Source: Actinomycetes bacterium
GTDB taxonomy: Bacteria; Actinomycetota; Acidimicrobiia; Acidimicrobiales; Acidimicrobiaceae
Direction of reading: 5' to 3'
NCBI GenBank assembly: GCA_021823045.1
Contig: JAKAPB010000071.1
Coordinates: forward strand, 1 to 7,860
DNA: 7,860 nt
The translations under genes were made by a program, and so were the position numbers. Positions 1-6,409 of the stretch are shown piece after piece; position 1 is the stretch's first letter, and every line of letters begins with the position of its first letter. The notes below the pieces were generated by a model. That model was not told the DNA's origin. It searched no databases and worked only from the letters and a program-made list of their open reading frames with translations.

Positions 1-2
1 CC

Positions 3-74
3 CCTAAGGAGATTACCAAGGAGACCCTCTCCAGTTATGGACTTACACTTTCTAGGGGTTCCAAGAGGACTTGA
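3..74 (+). CDS. Possible C-terminal tail of an upstream gene (partial)
   Basis: One plus-strand frame is open from the left edge to a TGA at 72-74 and reads as a hydrophilic tail (PKEITKETLSSYG, then LTLSRGSKRT). A near-repeat of the codons for Lys-Glu, with AAGGAGA at 6-12 and again at 18-24, gives it a coding look. It lies about 50 bp upstream of the next gene on the same strand, as expected for the end of a preceding gene. With only 23 residues I cannot name the protein. It does not resemble the C-terminus of ribosomal protein S4. Another frame is also open to 111, so this call is weak. Confidence 0.3.
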   Translation, partial: PKEITKETLSSYGLTLSRGSKRT

Positions 75-124
75 TAGCTTGTTTCATGTCGCAGGTGTGA
101 CTAAGTTTTGAAGCGGGAGGGCCC

Positions 125-496
125 GTGTCGGTAGTGCTATTATTTGCTTGCGTCATAGCGCTGATATCGGCGCTAGCGTCGCTACTGACCCTTCTTGGGG
201 TCAGACGCCTCGGTAGAGACCTGCTCGAACAGCAGAGGATACTTAGGGCAGAGGCATTTGAGTTGGCGTCAACGGCCAAAAGGGCAATGGAGGCGGCATC
301 CTACGATGCCGCTAGGGCTGAAGATTTCCTGGAGGTAGCTCAAGCTGCATCGGCTTCGATGGAAAAGACCTCCCGAGTAGCAAGGCGGGTAATAACCTTT
401 CCGGCAGTTAGGGCAAAAGCGTTGACCGTCGGGATCAGGACGGCAAAAAGAGTATTTTTCGGACGAGTGGGGGGTCGCGGTGATGGCACGAATTAG
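125..496 (+). CDS. DUF948-like small membrane protein, 123 aa
   Basis: This encodes a small membrane-anchored protein of unknown function. Residues about 2-25 are a hydrophobic helix (VVLLFACVIALISALASLL). An Arg-rich stop-transfer stretch and a long Ala/Glu/Arg helical region with coiled-coil character (about 27-90) follow, then a basic tail. This layout, and the position upstream of alaS, match the DUF948 proteins found in front of alaS in many actinobacteria. The GTG start at 125 is chosen because GGGAGG at 115-120 lies 4 bp upstream and the hydrophobic helix begins at once. The 3' end overlaps the next gene by 14-17 bp, so the two are probably translationally coupled. The family assignment is from memory of sequence style and synteny. 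The biochemical role is unknown. Confidence 0.75.
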   Translation: MSVVLLFACVIALISALASLLTLLGVRRLGRDLLEQQRILRAEAFELASTAKRAMEAASYDAARAEDFLEVAQAASASMEKTSRVARRVITFPAVRAKALTVGIRTAKRVFFGRVGGRGDGTN

Positions 497-704
497 ATGG
501 ATGATTGTTGGGGCGACTGCGGCGGTATGGGTGACCCTAAAGGCCCAGGGAGTATTCAGGAAACGAGTTGAACGATCCAGGCCCGACCAGCTCTTGAAGA
601 GAGCACAATTGAGGGTCGAAAGTCTTAGAGAAAGCGTCAAAGATGCGACGTTCGAGGGGATAGCCTCGGCTAGAGTCGAGCTGGATCGACTTAACCAGAA
701 TTGA
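483..704 (+). CDS. Small hypothetical membrane protein, 73-74 aa
   Basis: This encodes a tiny protein with a hydrophobic N-terminal helix (residues about 6-20, RWMIVGATAAVWVTLKAQG), then a basic segment and an amphipathic helical tail (about 33-70, including LLKRAQLRVESLRESVKDA). It resembles the second small protein seen between the DUF948 gene and alaS in actinobacteria such as Streptomyces (DUF6167-type), with a short membrane helix, a conserved Lys and a helical tail. That similarity is from memory. Translation can start at ATG 483 or at GTG 480 just upstream. A G-run at 469-474 serves either. The gene overlaps the end of its neighbour and probably forms a two-gene unit with it. A terminator-like hairpin follows 80 bp downstream. 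Function is unknown. Confidence 0.65.
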   Translation: MARIRWMIVGATAAVWVTLKAQGVFRKRVERSRPDQLLKRAQLRVESLRESVKDATFEGIASARVELDRLNQN

Positions 705-784
705 TACCAGGGAGTTTCTTCCGCTACTAGACCGGACTTAGACTATCCGATAGGCGAGCTGTCTCTACTGTGATGGTTCCGAAT

Positions 785-804
785 AAGCCGAATAGTCTCG
801 GCTT
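785..804 (+). terminator. Intrinsic-terminator-like hairpin between the small genes and alaS
   Basis: AAGCCGA (785-791) pairs perfectly with TCGGCTT (798-804) around a 6-base loop. The T-rich run TGTTACTTTC follows. It is placed to end the transcript of the two upstream small genes. The stem is short (7 bp) and the T tract is interrupted, so it may be a weak terminator or only a structural element. Confidence 0.4.
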
Positions 805-832
805 TGTTACTTTCGCTCGCGAACTGTAATAC
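804..832 (+). promoter_or_regulatory. Candidate alaS promoter (-35 TTGTTA, -10 TAATAC)
   Basis: TTGTTA at 804-809 and TAATAC at 827-832 are separated by 17 bp, a sigma-70-like arrangement with good matches to both boxes. A transcript starting about 7 bases after the -10 would begin near 839, some 6 bases before the alaS ATG at 845. No Shine-Dalgarno-like purine run precedes that ATG. A leaderless or nearly leaderless alaS mRNA, a common mode in actinobacteria, would explain both facts. The -35 box starts on the last base of the hairpin stem just upstream. The call rests on motif matching only. Confidence 0.35.
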
Positions 833-844
833 ACTTTGATTACC

Positions 845-3427
845 ATGGATGCAAGCCAGCTCAGAAGAGCATTTACAGAGTTTTTTGTCGAACGGGGTCA
901 TGTATCTGTACCCTCGGCATCACTGATTCCGCACGACCAGACTGTTCTGTTCACCGTAGCGGGGATGGTGCAGTTCAAGCCTTATTTTTTGGGAGATGAA
1001 CCAGCGCCTTTCAAGAGGGCGACAACGATACAGAAGTGCGTACGGGCTGGGGGGAAGCATAATGATCTTGATCAAATAGGCCTAACCTCCAGGCACTTGA
1101 CTTTCTTTGAGATGCTCGGCAACTTCTCTTTTGGCGACTACTTCAAACAACAGGCGATCCCCTATGCATGGGAACTGGTTACAGATGTCTTGAAACTGGA
1201 TCCCGAAAAGCTCTGGATCACTGTCCATCTGTCGGATGATGAGGCCGAGGCTATTTGGAGAGATCAGGTTGGTGTTCCACAAGAGAGGATCCAACGGCTT
1301 GACGAGGATAACTGGTGGCAGATGGCCGACACTGGTCCCTGCGGACCCTGTTCTGAGATCTATTACGACAAAGGCGAAAGTTTCGGAGCGGACGGAGGGC
1401 CCGCCTTCGGTTCTGATGAGCGTTTCATGGAGATTTGGAATCTAGTCTTTATGCAATATGATCGGCAACCTGATGGCTCGCTAGTTCCCTTACCCAAGCC
1501 TTGCATCGATACCGGAGCTGGATTCGAACGGATCTTGCCGGTTATTCAGGGTAAGGGTTCGGTATATGACACCGATCTCCTTCAGCCGATACTCAAGGTC
1601 GCCTCCGAAGTTACGGGAGTTGGATATGGGGCCGATCCATCGAGCGACGTCAAGCTGAGAATCATGGCCGATCACGCCCGTTCAATGACATTTCTAGTAT
1701 CAGACGGAGTCTTTCCGACAAATGAATCACGCGGGTACGTTCTTAGGAGGATTATTCGTAGGGCGGTTCTGAGGTCCTATCAACTTGGCACTTCAGAATT
1801 AGTAACTCCGAGACTTATCCAAGCGGTTATTGACACAATGGGTGAGGCCTATCCCGAGCTCATTTCTCAAAGGAATTACATAATTTCATCCGTCCAAAGA
1901 GAAGAAGAGAAGTTTCGGCAAACCTTGCAGTCGGGAATTGTCCAGTTGGAGGAGGAGTTAAAGCTCGGATCGGTATCGGGAGAAGTTGCTTTTCGACTCC
2001 ACGACACCTGTGGATTCCCTATTGAGCTAACTAAGGAGATTTCTAACGAACGTGGCGTGGCTGTTGACATGGAGGGCTTCGATAACCTGATGTCCGAACA
2101 GCGGACTAGGGCTCGAGCCGCCGGATTAGGAGTTGACGTCAATGACGAGGAGACGGAACATTATCGGAGTCTTTTAGACGGATTTGGTTCCACTCTCTTT
2201 ACCGGCCACGAGACCACTTCAGATCATGGTCGGCTCCTTGCCTTCTCTGGCCCAAAAGGTGACGAGGGCTATTATGAGCTGTTTTTTGATCGGACCCCAT
2301 TCTATCCAGAAGGAGGCGGACAGGTCGGAGATACCGGAGTTGTTGTCGGAGACTCCTTTGAGTTCGAAATAGTGGATACGTCATACGTCGCTGGTTCTCT
2401 AGTGAGGCATAGGGCGAAATTGACCAGGGGGATTCCTATTACTGGGGAACTGATGGAACTTCGGGTCGACGAAACCAGGAGGGAGGCGATAAGGCGAAAC
2501 CACACGGGAACGCACCTTTTGCACTGGGCCCTCAGAAAAGTGCTTGGTGACCACGTTCGTCAGCAGGGTTCATTGGTGGCGCCAGATCGTCTTCGTTTCG
2601 ACTTTACCCACTTTTCGCCAATGAGTGCGAAAGAGAAGAGGGAAGTAGAGGCGCTAGTCAACGCCGAGATTATCGCAAATTTCGGAGTCAGGACCGACCT
2701 TATGGCCAAGGATGAGGCAATGCGAAAGGGGGCAATGGCCTTCTTCGGCGACAAGTACGGCGATGTCGTCCGGGTTGTTAGGGCAGGCACTTCGTCGATT
2801 GAGCTCTGCGGTGGAACCCACGTTGAGTCCCTTGGCGCAATTGGATTATGCTTGATCGTTTCAGAGGCTTCTATCGGGTCTAATACGCGCCGCATCGAGG
2901 CAGTTACGGGAAAGAGTGCACTAGAGCGCGTTTGGGGATTTGAGGATGTCATCTCAGACGCTGCGTTCAAGCTGAAGGTCTCGCCATCTGAGGTTAGCGA
3001 GAAGATCGAGCAGCTGCGGGCAAAAGAGCGAGAGCTACAAGATCAACTGAAGGGCCTCAATAAAGAGAGGCTCGCCAAGACTGCCGCTTCTGCGGTTGTC
3101 ACCGCTGGGTATAGCGTTTTGCGTCAGGACGGCTTGTCGCCTGAAGACCTTCGTGAACTTGCATTGATGATTCGAAACCGGTCAGGGGCGAAGGTAATTG
3201 TTGTTGCTGGCTCGCCGGGTGAAGGCAAAGCATCGATTGTTTGTGCGGTGGGCAAGGATTCAGGACTGATTGCCTCTGAGATCATCAATGATGCCGCTGG
3301 AAAGCTCGGCGGCGGAGTTGGAAGGCAAATAGAAGTTGCCACCGCAGGAGGAAAAAATGTTAACCTTCTGGATGAGGTACTGCTAGAGATCGAAGGTATT
3401 CTTCGCGCGAATACCGGTGGTAAGTAG
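845..3427 (+). CDS. alaS: Alanine--tRNA ligase
   Basis: This cytoplasmic class II synthetase activates alanine with ATP, charges tRNA-Ala and hydrolyses mischarged Ser/Gly-tRNA. At 860 aa it is full length (E. coli 876). The catalytic core occupies about residues 1-240, with AGMVQFKPYFLG, the motif 2 region (RATTIQKCVRAGGKHNDLDQ, from R58), TGPCGPCSEIYYD and motif 3 (DTGAGFERI). The tRNA-recognition region includes DHARSMTFLVSDGVFPTNE and RGYVLRRIIRRA. The editing domain carries the zinc site H553, H557, C655 and H659 (HTGTH and CGGTH). Its spacing is the same as in E. coli (564, 568, 666, 670). A coiled coil (about 705-750) and a Gly-rich C-Ala domain (GKLGGGVGRQ) end the protein. ATG 845 is preferred over TTG 836 because it gives the usual short N-terminus. 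The next gene begins 11 bp downstream. Confidence 0.98.
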   Translation: MDASQLRRAFTEFFVERGHVSVPSASLIPHDQTVLFTVAGMVQFKPYFLGDEPAPFKRATTIQKCVRAGGKHNDLDQIGLTSRHLTFFEMLGNFSFGDYFKQQAIPYAWELVTDVLKLDPEKLWITVHLSDDEAEAIWRDQVGVPQERIQRLDEDNWWQMADTGPCGPCSEIYYDKGESFGADGGPAFGSDERFMEIWNLVFMQYDRQPDGSLVPLPKPCIDTGAGFERILPVIQGKGSVYDTDLLQPILKVASEVTGVGYGADPSSDVKLRIMADHARSMTFLVSDGVFPTNESRGYVLRRIIRRAVLRSYQLGTSELVTPRLIQAVIDTMGEAYPELISQRNYIISSVQREEEKFRQTLQSGIVQLEEELKLGSVSGEVAFRLHDTCGFPIELTKEISNERGVAVDMEGFDNLMSEQRTRARAAGLGVDVNDEETEHYRSLLDGFGSTLFTGHETTSDHGRLLAFSGPKGDEGYYELFFDRTPFYPEGGGQVGDTGVVVGDSFEFEIVDTSYVAGSLVRHRAKLTRGIPITGELMELRVDETRREAIRRNHTGTHLLHWALRKVLGDHVRQQGSLVAPDRLRFDFTHFSPMSAKEKREVEALVNAEIIANFGVRTDLMAKDEAMRKGAMAFFGDKYGDVVRVVRAGTSSIELCGGTHVESLGAIGLCLIVSEASIGSNTRRIEAVTGKSALERVWGFEDVISDAAFKLKVSPSEVSEKIEQLRAKERELQDQLKGLNKERLAKTAASAVVTAGYSVLRQDGLSPEDLRELALMIRNRSGAKVIVVAGSPGEGKASIVCAVGKDSGLIASEIINDAAGKLGGGVGRQIEVATAGGKNVNLLDEVLLEIEGILRANTGGK

Positions 3428-3438
3428 TTGTCACTTAG

Positions 3439-3867
3439 GTGGCCAGCTTGAAAGCCATTGCCCTTGACATGGGGGACAAGAGGATCGGGATTGCAGTCTC
3501 TGATTCAAACGGTTTGTTAGCCGTTCCTTCGAGGGTTTTTAGGCGCGCTGGAGACAAGTTAGGGGATCTTCGCCGGCTTGCGAGAGAAATAGCCGAATAT
3601 GATGCAAAGATTGTAGTGGTCGGGCTGCCACTGTCTCTTTCTGGTGAGATCGGACCCAAGGCTAGGATGGTTTTGGAGGAGATACAACTCCTGAGAGCAG
3701 AACTGCCTGACTTGACGGTGGTTACCCACGACGAGAGGATGTCTACTATTAGCGCATCGCGCGCCCTGTTTGACGCTGGCAGATCTTCAAGGTCTCTGCG
3801 CCAAGTTGTTGACGCTAGTTCTGCGGCGATAATACTGCAGAGTTGGCTCGACGCGAATAGGAAATAA
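3439..3867 (+). CDS. ruvX: RuvX/YqgF-family Holliday-junction-resolvase-like nuclease
   Basis: This encodes an RNase H-fold nuclease of the RuvX (YqgF) family. In other bacteria the family is implicated in 16S rRNA 5'-end maturation and in resolving branched nucleic acids. At 142 aa it is the usual length (E. coli 138). The family motifs occur in order: ALDMGDKRIGIAVSD at the N-terminus with the first metal-binding Asp, GLPLSLSGEIGPKA in the middle, THDERMSTISA with the acidic DER, and VDASSAAIILQSWLD near the C-terminus with the last catalytic Asp. All expected acidic residues are present, so the enzyme should be active. It starts at GTG 3439 with only a weak AGG nearby. The 11 bp gap after alaS suggests translation partly depends on ribosomes leaving alaS. 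The alaS-ruvX pairing is an established conserved neighbourhood. Confidence 0.94.
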   Translation: MASLKAIALDMGDKRIGIAVSDSNGLLAVPSRVFRRAGDKLGDLRRLAREIAEYDAKIVVVGLPLSLSGEIGPKARMVLEEIQLLRAELPDLTVVTHDERMSTISASRALFDAGRSSRSLRQVVDASSAAIILQSWLDANRK

Positions 3868-3871
3868 GGCT

Positions 3872-5152
3872 TTGTTGGAAGATCGAGATAATTTACAAGG
3901 GGGAGTTTCGTCTGACTCAGGCGAAACGGACCATGATGGCGTTGGTCACCCCTCTGATGCCCCAGATGTCGATGGTGGACATCAGGCTAGACGAAATTTA
4001 CCGGATTCCTCAGTCGAGCCGAGCGAAATTAAGGTATATCCGACCAGTAGGAATTCTTATCTAGGCGAAATATCGTATGGCAATGAGATGACTCGAAACA
4101 TCGACCACGCCAGGGCAAAATTTCGTCTGCGTGGCGCTCATTCCCAAAGGAGGCGGGCGTATGTTGTGGTTGCAGCACTTGCAGTGGCACTCGTCCTTGC
4201 GGTCACGGGGTTTGTTTTTATAAGCTATTGGAGCGCTTCGTCGGGCAAGCCTGGTGGCGCGTCTGTTGCTGTTGACGTTACCCCTGGGTCTTCTTATAGT
4301 CAGCTTGAGCAGAGGTTACTGAGCAGCGGGGTAATCAACTCAGTCAGTTATTTTTCAATCTTTCTCAAACTTAACGGTAACGTAATCCTGCAACCTGGAT
4401 ATTACGTCTTTAGAAGAAATGAATCATATGCGGCTATTTTGGCGGCAATAGTTGCTGGTCCTAAGACTTATAAGCTGACGATTCCGGATGGGTTTTCTCT
4501 TGCCAGCATTGCTCAGGTGGTAGGTAGCCTTCCCGGTCACTCTGCGAGTTCCTTTCTGACTATGGCAGAGGATACCCCACCGACATCGACCGGCTTTTCG
4601 GCTCCAGGGATCAAGTCTTCTTTAGGGTTTCTGTTTCCGGACACCTATTTTATAGATCCGACTTGGAGCAACCAAAAAATCATGCAGGTAATGCTGAATC
4701 GATTTTCGGAAGTTGCCAAGCAATTGAATCTCAATCCACGGAGCACCTATCACGGGCTTAGCGGATATCAGGTGGTAATTGCAGCGTCGATTATTGAGAG
4801 GGAAGCAAAGGCAGTTAGTGACTATCCCAAGGTTGCAAGGGTAATTCTGAACAGGCTGAGGGCGAATATGCCATTGCAGATGGATTCGACGGTGAGATTT
4901 GCAACGGCGAACTATTCCGGCCCTCTGACCGTCGGCCAATTGCAGAATAACTCTCCCTATAACACCTATGTGCACCCAGGATTGCCGCCTTCCCCTATAA
5001 GTTCTCCAGACAAGGCGGCAATGGCGGCGGTGCTTCATCCGGCGACCGGTAGCTGGCTCTATTTTGTAACCCTAAAAGGAAAGAGCATATCCTCGTTTTT
5101 TGATACCTACCAGCAGCAGCAATCCGCCATTATCGCATCGGGTGGCCTATAG
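3872..5152 (+). CDS. mltG: Endolytic murein transglycosylase MltG (YceG-like)
   Basis: This inner-membrane lytic transglycosylase cleaves nascent peptidoglycan glycan strands and is thought to set strand length. The 426 aa product has a cytoplasmic N-tail (1-95), one membrane helix (about 97-119, after QRRR) and an external YceG domain (about 130-426). Family motifs are LGFLFPDTYFI (about 251-261), AASIIEREA with the catalytic Glu at E309, MPLQMDSTVRFA and PYNTYVHPGLPPSPISSP. The tail is unusual: its first 50 residues hold 12 Asp/Glu and 3 Arg/Lys, with no hydrophobic core. The C-terminal His-containing segment common in the family (FS-T--EHN type) reads SFFDTYQQQQSAI here. The gene starts at TTG 3872 or the adjacent TTG 3875, 4 bp after ruvX. 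TAAGG, formed by the ruvX stop, is the only nearby ribosome-binding sequence, so coupling is likely. Confidence 0.94.
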   Translation: MLEDRDNLQGGVSSDSGETDHDGVGHPSDAPDVDGGHQARRNLPDSSVEPSEIKVYPTSRNSYLGEISYGNEMTRNIDHARAKFRLRGAHSQRRRAYVVVAALAVALVLAVTGFVFISYWSASSGKPGGASVAVDVTPGSSYSQLEQRLLSSGVINSVSYFSIFLKLNGNVILQPGYYVFRRNESYAAILAAIVAGPKTYKLTIPDGFSLASIAQVVGSLPGHSASSFLTMAEDTPPTSTGFSAPGIKSSLGFLFPDTYFIDPTWSNQKIMQVMLNRFSEVAKQLNLNPRSTYHGLSGYQVVIAASIIEREAKAVSDYPKVARVILNRLRANMPLQMDSTVRFATANYSGPLTVGQLQNNSPYNTYVHPGLPPSPISSPDKAAMAAVLHPATGSWLYFVTLKGKSISSFFDTYQQQQSAIIASGGL

Positions 5153-5233
5153 AGTTTTGCTGTTAGCGCATAGCTAGCTCTGCAAGGCAAAAAGGTCACT
5201 GGGGACGACTCTGATCCGGGCCAGGTAAGAATT

Positions 5234-5239
5234 GAGGAG
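5234..5239 (+). promoter_or_regulatory. Ribosome binding site that decides the aroE start
   Basis: GAGGAG lies 5 bases upstream of ATG 5245 but only 2 bases upstream of the in-frame GTG at 5242. Normal spacing therefore favours the ATG. It is among the strongest Shine-Dalgarno-like sites in the window, in contrast to the weak ones before ruvX and mltG. This suggests aroE is translated independently of mltG. Confidence 0.65.
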
Positions 5240-5244
5240 AAGTG

Positions 5245-6120
5245 ATGAATCCAGGTAATTGGCCAACCGGATATACGAGATTCGCATGTTTGGTCGGTGA
5301 TCCAGCCTCGCACTCCTTATCTCCTACGCTTTTTAACTCCGGGTTTAGTCATCTTGGATTGGATTGGGTCTATCTGGCCATGTCAGTCGCCCCAGATAAT
5401 CTTCCGTCTGCAGTTGCAGGGCTCAGGGCATTGGGAGTTGGTGGAATCTCCGTCACCATGCCCCACAAGAAGGAGATCATTGGCCTTTTAGACGGATTAA
5501 CTACTACCGCCTCAATGCTCACTTCTGTCAACGTCGTTTATGTCGAGTCAGGGGAATTGATCGGTGATTCGACTGATGGCCGGGCCCTAGTCGACAACCT
5601 ATCCTTTGACCATGGAATAGATCTTGAAGGGAAGAGGGTGGCCCTGGTAGGTACGGGGGCGGTCGCGCGCTCTATCTCGGTGTCGCTGGTCCAGGCAAAT
5701 GTGGGGAGGCTAAGTATCCATGGGCGCAATCGGTCAGCTGCCAAGGAGATACATCTTTTAGCTTCTTTGGGAGGTTCATCGACTCAGGTTGTACTTGGAG
5801 AGGCGACGGATATTGAGCAGGCCGAGATAGTTATAAACGGAACCTCCCTCGGGATGGCAGGGCGGGGTCACGAAGGTTCCTCGCCGGTAGACAAGGGACT
5901 TCTGCATCGCGGACAATTCCTATGTGACGTGGTCTATCATCCCCTTGAGACGCGATTTTTACAATACGCAAAAGAGATTGGAGCGCCCCACACAAATGGC
6001 GTGGGGATGCTAACTCGAATTGCTGTATTGGCGTTTGAACGTTGGTCGGGAGAGCTGGCACCAGTGGAAGAGATGCGTCGCGCTGTTACGGCTGAAGTTC
6101 AAAGAAGAATTTCGAACTAG
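5245..6120 (+). CDS. aroE: Shikimate dehydrogenase (AroE family), divergent active site
   Basis: AroE reduces 3-dehydroshikimate to shikimate with NADPH in the cytoplasm, on the route to aromatic amino acids. At 291 aa it has normal length. The N-terminal substrate domain has GDPASHSLSP (S24, S26), GGISVTMPHKKE (T71, catalytic K75), N96 in TSVNVVY and STDG with catalytic D111. The Rossmann domain has the Gly-rich loop VGTGAVARS (G136-S143), then GRNRS (N162-S164), where AroE usually has NRT for NADP phosphate. INGTSLGM and DVVYHPLETRF follow. Several usually invariant positions differ: the Asn before TDG is Ser109, the residue after N96 is Val, and the Gln in GxGMLxxQ that contacts shikimate is Ile259. 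With the Lys/Asp pair intact it is probably a working dehydrogenase. An AroE-like paralogue with altered substrate is possible. It closes the alaS-ruvX-mltG-aroE run. Confidence 0.9.
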   Translation: MNPGNWPTGYTRFACLVGDPASHSLSPTLFNSGFSHLGLDWVYLAMSVAPDNLPSAVAGLRALGVGGISVTMPHKKEIIGLLDGLTTTASMLTSVNVVYVESGELIGDSTDGRALVDNLSFDHGIDLEGKRVALVGTGAVARSISVSLVQANVGRLSIHGRNRSAAKEIHLLASLGGSSTQVVLGEATDIEQAEIVINGTSLGMAGRGHEGSSPVDKGLLHRGQFLCDVVYHPLETRFLQYAKEIGAPHTNGVGMLTRIAVLAFERWSGELAPVEEMRRAVTAEVQRRISN

Positions 6121-6223
6121 AATTCTCGCCACAAAGCAGCAAGTCAATGCAGCATTGAAACGAGCTTTTGCCGCCGCGATCTTTCTCGAATGGCGAATTA
6201 CGTTACTGGGTTAGGGTAGTGGG

Positions 6224-6409
6224 GTGACCGGGTTCGAGCACACAAGCTAAAGCTACTATGGGACGCTCGGGCGATACTCGGCTAACTTTATTCAGCAAGT
6301 GCAGGATGAGCTGTCATTCCACCAAAGGATCTCGTCCCTGGCTAATTTGGGGCGGTTGGGATCGGAGTGGTCTGTCGAGAATTGGGCGTCGTGGCACGCC
6401 GACCTCTAA
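6224..6409 (+). pseudogene. Possible remnant of a small coding gene after aroE
   Basis: One plus-strand frame is open from 6251 to a TAA at 6407-6409 (52 codons). It reads as a plausible helical protein end: SANFIQQVQDELSFHQRISS, then LANLGRLG, then [14 protein letters not shown]. Counted by hand, 38 of the 52 third positions are G or C, which favours real coding. There is no ATG. In the same frame a GTG at 6224, after the purine-rich AGGGTAGTGGGG, is cut by TAA at 6248. The neighbouring frame (6220-6282) reads VRAHKLKLLWDARAILG before TAA and would join this one through a +1 shift. A decayed or frameshifted gene fits, as does a 36 aa product from GTG 6299, or chance. I recognise no family. 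Its end overlaps the end of the convergent chemotaxis gene by 4 bp. Confidence 0.3.

Noticed and set aside
1..111. Alternative left-edge frame open to a TGA at 109-111
   Set aside because: Its translation has an odd mix of Pro, Arg and hydrophobics and less coding-like codons than the frame ending at 74. I could not support it as a gene end.
705..844. T-box or other riboswitch in front of alaS
   Set aside because: No T-box antiterminator consensus or specifier-loop arrangement is visible, and the gap of about 140 bases is short for such a leader. Only the small hairpin at 785-804 is supported.
2560..2970. Minus-strand open frame of 136 codons inside alaS
   Set aside because: It is a shadow of the alaS editing domain, whose zinc ligands and motifs are all present on the plus strand.
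4622..5038. Minus-strand open frame of 138 codons inside mltG
   Set aside because: It is antisense to the catalytic core of MltG and shows no protein-like motif.
5172..5179. AGCTAGCT palindrome in the mltG-aroE gap
   Set aside because: It is an 8-base self-complementary word with no T tract, no good loop and no flanking motif. It is easily expected by chance.
6385..6400. Hairpin GGCGT / ACGCC just beyond the chemoreceptor stop as its terminator
   Set aside because: The stem is only 5 bp and the downstream minus-strand sequence is not T-rich, so it lacks the signature of an intrinsic terminator.
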